Source of the DNA: Verrucomicrobia subdivision 3 bacterium UBA7542
GTDB taxonomy: Bacteria; Verrucomicrobiota; Verrucomicrobiia; Limisphaerales; UBA11358
Direction: 5' to 3'
DNA: 8,621 nucleotides
NCBI GenBank assembly: GCA_002479245.1
Contig: DLMG01000151.1
Coordinates: 1-8,621 of the forward strand
Shown one piece after another: positions 6,840 to 8,621 of this stretch. The position numbers and the translations under genes are program-made. Numbering within the stretch: position 1 is the first letter of the stretch; each line of letters opens with the position of its first letter. The notes below the pieces were generated by a model that ran no database searches, was not told where the DNA came from, and saw nothing but the letters and a program-made list of their open reading frames with translations.

Positions 6840-7265
6840 TCAGTCGGTTTCGGGTGCGGCTTTCATATGCGGCGCGAGTTTGCCGGCGAGCTCCGGCGGC
6901 AGGCGTTTGGGCTTTCCGTTCACGCCGGCGCAGGCGTGGAACGTTTCGGCTTCGAGAACGAGTTTGCCGTCCTGGTTGACGACGCGGTGGCCGAAATTCA
7001 ATCGCACGCGCTCAATGGCCGTCGGCCAGACTTCAATCGCCAACAAGTCGTCGTAACGAGCGGGTGATTTGTAGCGCAGGCGGGCCTCGATGACGGGAAA
7101 AATCACGTCGCGTTCCTGCCATTGCAAAACCGTTGCGCCGAGGGCGCGGATAAATTCGCCGCGCGCGGCTTCGAGCCAGTCGAGATAGCGCGAGTGATAA
7201 ACATGGTTGCCGACGGTGCATTCGGCATAGCTGACGCGGTGCGGGTGGCGGAACGGAACGGACAT
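6840..7265 (-). CDS. Acyl-CoA thioesterase, hot-dog fold (YbgC/FadM/4HBT type)
   Basis: A cytoplasmic protein of 141 residues, usual for this family, which hydrolyses acyl-CoA thioesters; the exact substrate cannot be read from the sequence. The N-terminal motif RVSYAECTVGNHVYHSRYLDWLEAARGEF (split at 10-24 and 25-38) aligns with the family pattern YxDTDxxGVVYHxxY...EARxE. The position of the usual catalytic Asp in YbgC is Thr17 here, with Glu15 and Cys16 just before it, so the active site is not the standard one. The middle (FPVIEARLRYKSPARYDD) and the strand around ETFHACAGVNGKPKRLP fit the hot-dog core. The ATG at 7265 places the first strand normally; no Shine-Dalgarno site is visible. 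It is divergent from the small gene at 7347 and 129 bases upstream of the macroglobulin gene. The family is safe, the substrate is not. Confidence 0.88.
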   Translation of the reverse strand: MSVPFRHPHRVSYAECTVGNHVYHSRYLDWLEAARGEFIRALGATVLQWQERDVIFPVIEARLRYKSPARYDDLLAIEVWPTAIERVRLNFGHRVVNQDGKLVLEAETFHACAGVNGKPKRLPPELAGKLAPHMKAAPETD

Positions 7266-7346
7266 GGGCGCAGCGTAAAGGCGCGCGCCGAAAGTTCAAC
7301 GCCGAAAATCGGTTGCGCAAACCGTTTTTGCGGGTATGTTGCCAGC
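7266..7346. other. Divergent upstream region shared by the thioesterase and the small membrane protein gene
   Basis: This 81-base gap must hold start signals for two genes pointing apart. It contains a perfect 10-base palindrome GGCGCGCGCC (7280-7289) near the thioesterase start. A poor plus-strand pair TTGCGC (7313-7318) and TATGTT (7335-7340) with a 16-base spacer would give an almost leaderless message. No convincing promoter is visible in either direction. Confidence 0.4.
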
Positions 7347-7360
7347 ATGAATTGGCAACA
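7337..7360. promoter_or_regulatory. Perfect 8-base inverted repeat enclosing a start codon
   Basis: TGTTGCCA (7337-7344) and TGGCAACA (7353-7360) are exact reverse complements, separated by GCATGAAT. The ATG of the small membrane protein gene (7347-7349) lies entirely in the 8-base loop. In RNA this would present the start codon in a hairpin loop; in DNA it could be an operator. The repeat is certain, its function is not. Confidence 0.45.
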
Positions 7361-7553
7361 GGCCGTTTCGCTGGCGATTGTGACTTCGGTCGCCGGATTG
7401 TTTTTGTGGGGACAGTTTCGCCGGCGCAAATTCAGTTTTGAGCGTGACACGCATTGCGGTTGTTCGGCGCACGGGCAATCCGAGACGAAAAGCTCCATTG
7501 TGTTTCACGCGCGCAAGGGCGAACGGCCCGAAGTGGTGGTCAAAATGAAATGA
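7347..7553 (+). CDS. Small single-pass membrane protein with CGC motif
   Basis: I do not recognise a named family. The 68-residue product has one clear membrane helix at about residues 5-22, followed by the basic cluster RRRK (25-28), which predicts a cytoplasmic C-terminal tail. The tail carries DTHCGCS with Cys37 and Cys39 flanked by His36 and His42, a possible metal-binding or redox site. The layout (membrane helix, basic stretch, Cys-rich tail) resembles FeoB-associated Cys-rich proteins, but there is no feoB here and only two Cys, so this is analogy only. The ATG at 7347 is chosen because it puts the helix at the N-terminus; the frame stays open further upstream. No Shine-Dalgarno site precedes it. 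The stop is 10 bases before the hsp20 promoter, so it is probably transcribed separately from hsp20. Confidence 0.72.
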   Translation: MNWQQAVSLAIVTSVAGLFLWGQFRRRKFSFERDTHCGCSAHGQSETKSSIVFHARKGERPEVVVKMK

Positions 7554-7563
7554 ACCGGCGCAC

Positions 7564-7592
7564 TTGCTAATCCGGGCTTTATAGGATATTAT
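7564..7592 (+). promoter_or_regulatory. Sigma70-like promoter for hsp20 (and perhaps lon)
   Basis: TTGCTA (7564-7569) and TATTAT (7587-7592) are separated by exactly 17 bases, matching consensus at 4 of 6 and 5 of 6 positions. Transcription would start near 7599. There is no CIRCE inverted repeat and no sigma32-type CCCCAT box, so heat control, if any, is not of those kinds. This start point makes a GTG at 7601 effectively leaderless and favours the ATG at 7628. Confidence 0.5.
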
Positions 7593-7627
7593 TTTTTATC
7601 GTGGCTGTAACCAAAGTGAGCTCTACA

Positions 7628-8023
7628 ATGCATTTTATTCCCCGCAGCTCGGCGGTGGGCGGGCGCGGGGGTGCGGCCAGCGGCCGTTGGATTCCGAACA
7701 CGGATGTTTACACCACCGACACCGGGCTGGTCATCAAGGTGGAACTGGCCGGGATGAAAAGCGAAAATCTCGAAATCACCGTCGAAGGTCATCGTCTGCG
7801 CATCAGTGGCAGCCGCCCGGACGTTTGCCGGGCGCACAAATGCAATTTTCTGGTCATGGAAATCAGCTATGGGCCGTTCGAAAGCGTGCTCGAGTTGCCT
7901 CCGGATTACGACCTCAGCCAGGCCAAGGCGATTTATGTGAATGGTTTTCTGCGAATTGACGTGCCGGTGGCACACCAATTGCAGACCAAAAGCACAAAAG
8001 TTCCAATTGCCGAAGGAAATTAG
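7628..8023 (+). CDS. Hsp20 family small heat-shock protein
   Basis: Small heat-shock proteins are ATP-independent cytoplasmic holdases that bind unfolding proteins as oligomers. The product has 131 residues. The alpha-crystallin domain spans about 24-113: PNTDVYTTDTGLVIKVELAG opens it, MEISYGPFE (77-85) and LELPPDYD (88-95) lie in the middle, and the signature A-x3-N-G-x-L (AIYVNGFL, 101-108) closes it. The C-terminal tail holds the V-P-I form (125-127) of the I/V-x-I motif that links subunits. Cys67 and Cys72 are present in the central loop. The ATG at 7628 is preferred: the predicted transcription start is near 7599, GTGAG (7616-7620) gives a weak Shine-Dalgarno site 7 bases upstream, and MHFIPR is a natural N-terminus. 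A GTG at 7601 would add nine residues. lon follows 53 bases downstream. Confidence 0.93.
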   Translation: MHFIPRSSAVGGRGGAASGRWIPNTDVYTTDTGLVIKVELAGMKSENLEITVEGHRLRISGSRPDVCRAHKCNFLVMEISYGPFESVLELPPDYDLSQAKAIYVNGFLRIDVPVAHQLQTKSTKVPIAEGN

Positions 8024-8053
8024 CCGCGCATGAATCTTTTCCCGTGCGACGGC
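8023..8053 (+). other. Hairpin between hsp20 and lon
   Basis: GCCGCGCA (8023-8030) pairs with TGCGACGGC (8045-8053), giving eight base pairs with one bulged A and a 14-base loop. It begins at the last base of the hsp20 stop codon and is followed by ATCTAATTG rather than a U-run. It is therefore a poor terminator, but could be a partial attenuator or an RNA-end stabiliser separating hsp20 from lon expression. Confidence 0.3.
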
Positions 8054-8076
8054 ATCTAATTGTATAGCATACGACG

Positions 8077-8621
8077 ATGACTTCGCCGGAAACAGAATTT
8101 GTCAGCATTCTGGGCGGCGCCGAAAAAACGGAGCCACCGCGCATTTCGTCGCGTTCATTGCCGGAATATCTGCCCATCCTCGGCCTGTCGGACATCGTGA
8201 TTTTTCCCGGCGCGGTTGTGCCGCTGCTCGTCGAAACCGGGCCGAGCCTGAAATTAATTGATGACATTGTCGCGGGCGACCGTTTGTTCGCCGCGGTGCT
8301 GCAGCGCAAACCCGAAATCGTCGAACCCCTGCCGGAGGATTTGCACGATGTCGGCTGCGTTTCGCGCCTGTCTAAAATGGTGAAATATCCCGACAGCACC
8401 GCGCGCGTGCTGGTCGAGGGTTTGTGGCGCATCCACATAAGCAAATACGCGCTGCCGGCCCCGTATTTGCGCGCGAATTACGAATTACTGCGGGACGAAA
8501 CGGAGGATTCCATTGAGTTGCAGGCCATGTTGCGCAACGCGCACCGGCAATTCGAGGAAATCGCCAGGATGTCCAACGCGCTTTCGGACCAGGTCAAAGT
8601 CGCCGCGCTGAACACCGAGCA
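8077..8621 (+). CDS. lon: ATP-dependent protease Lon, N-terminal part (cut by window edge)
   Basis: Lon is a cytoplasmic AAA+ serine protease that degrades damaged and regulatory proteins. The visible 181 codons cover the N-terminal substrate-recognition (LAN) domain. After a variable lead of about 31 residues comes LPILGLSDIVIFPGAVVPLL (32-51), the diagnostic Lon opening. VGCVSRLSKMVKYPDSTARVLVEGLWR (given in pieces: VGCVSRL, then ARVLVEGLWR) matches the typical beta segment of this domain. A helical stretch with ELQAMLRNAHRQFEEIARMS follows and reaches the window end. The AAA+ and Ser-Lys protease domains are outside the window, so a stand-alone LAN protein cannot be excluded strictly. No Shine-Dalgarno site precedes the ATG at 8077; TATAGC (8063-8068) is a weak -10-like box without a -35. 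The position after hsp20 suggests a shared quality-control role. Confidence 0.94.
   Translation, partial: MTSPETEFVSILGGAEKTEPPRISSRSLPEYLPILGLSDIVIFPGAVVPLLVETGPSLKLIDDIVAGDRLFAAVLQRKPEIVEPLPEDLHDVGCVSRLSKMVKYPDSTARVLVEGLWRIHISKYALPAPYLRANYELLRDETEDSIELQAMLRNAHRQFEEIARMSNALSDQVKVAALNTE

Noticed and set aside
7122..7346. Upstream extension of the small membrane protein frame
   Set aside because: The frame is open by chance opposite the thioesterase. The membrane helix begins right after the ATG at 7347, which suits a natural N-terminus.

Overview
The window looks like bacterial chromosome from a member of the Verrucomicrobiota, probably the Pedosphaera/Limisphaera side. This is inferred from fairly high GC, the near absence of Shine-Dalgarno sites, family-typical protein sequences, and the dispersed repeats, whose read-through peptides (VGQASRLS, NIQHPTSNIQ, NLKSNVQSPKS) I associate with that phylum from memory. 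No sequence search was possible.

Left part, minus strand (1-7265). Three genes point leftwards: a hot-dog acyl-CoA thioesterase (6840-7265), a very large secreted alpha-2-macroglobulin family protein of 2070 residues with an intact GCTEQ thioester motif (498-6710), and the first 89 codons of purF (1-269), the first enzyme of purine synthesis. The gaps between them are 129 and 228 bases, so they need not be one operon. The 228-base gap holds a structured repeat and a possible hairpin upstream of purF.

Right part, plus strand (7347-8621). A small single-pass membrane protein with a CGC motif (7347-7553) starts divergently from the thioesterase. It is followed by a well-formed sigma70-like promoter, an Hsp20 small heat-shock protein (7628-8023) and, 53 bases on, the start of the ATP-dependent protease Lon (from 8077, cut by the window edge). 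Hsp20 and Lon form a natural protein quality-control pair.

The most unusual feature is inside the macroglobulin gene. Three unrelated-looking dispersed repeats lie within its reading frame without breaking it: a REPIN-like double hairpin (2543-2626) and two heptamer arrays (1501-1528 and 742-769). Each falls at what looks like a surface loop of a different domain. The gene also carries a glycine-rich stretch in the region where eukaryotic macroglobulins have their protease bait. I see no clear new multi-gene system here; the unusual biology is repeat-driven in-frame growth of a defence-type protein.
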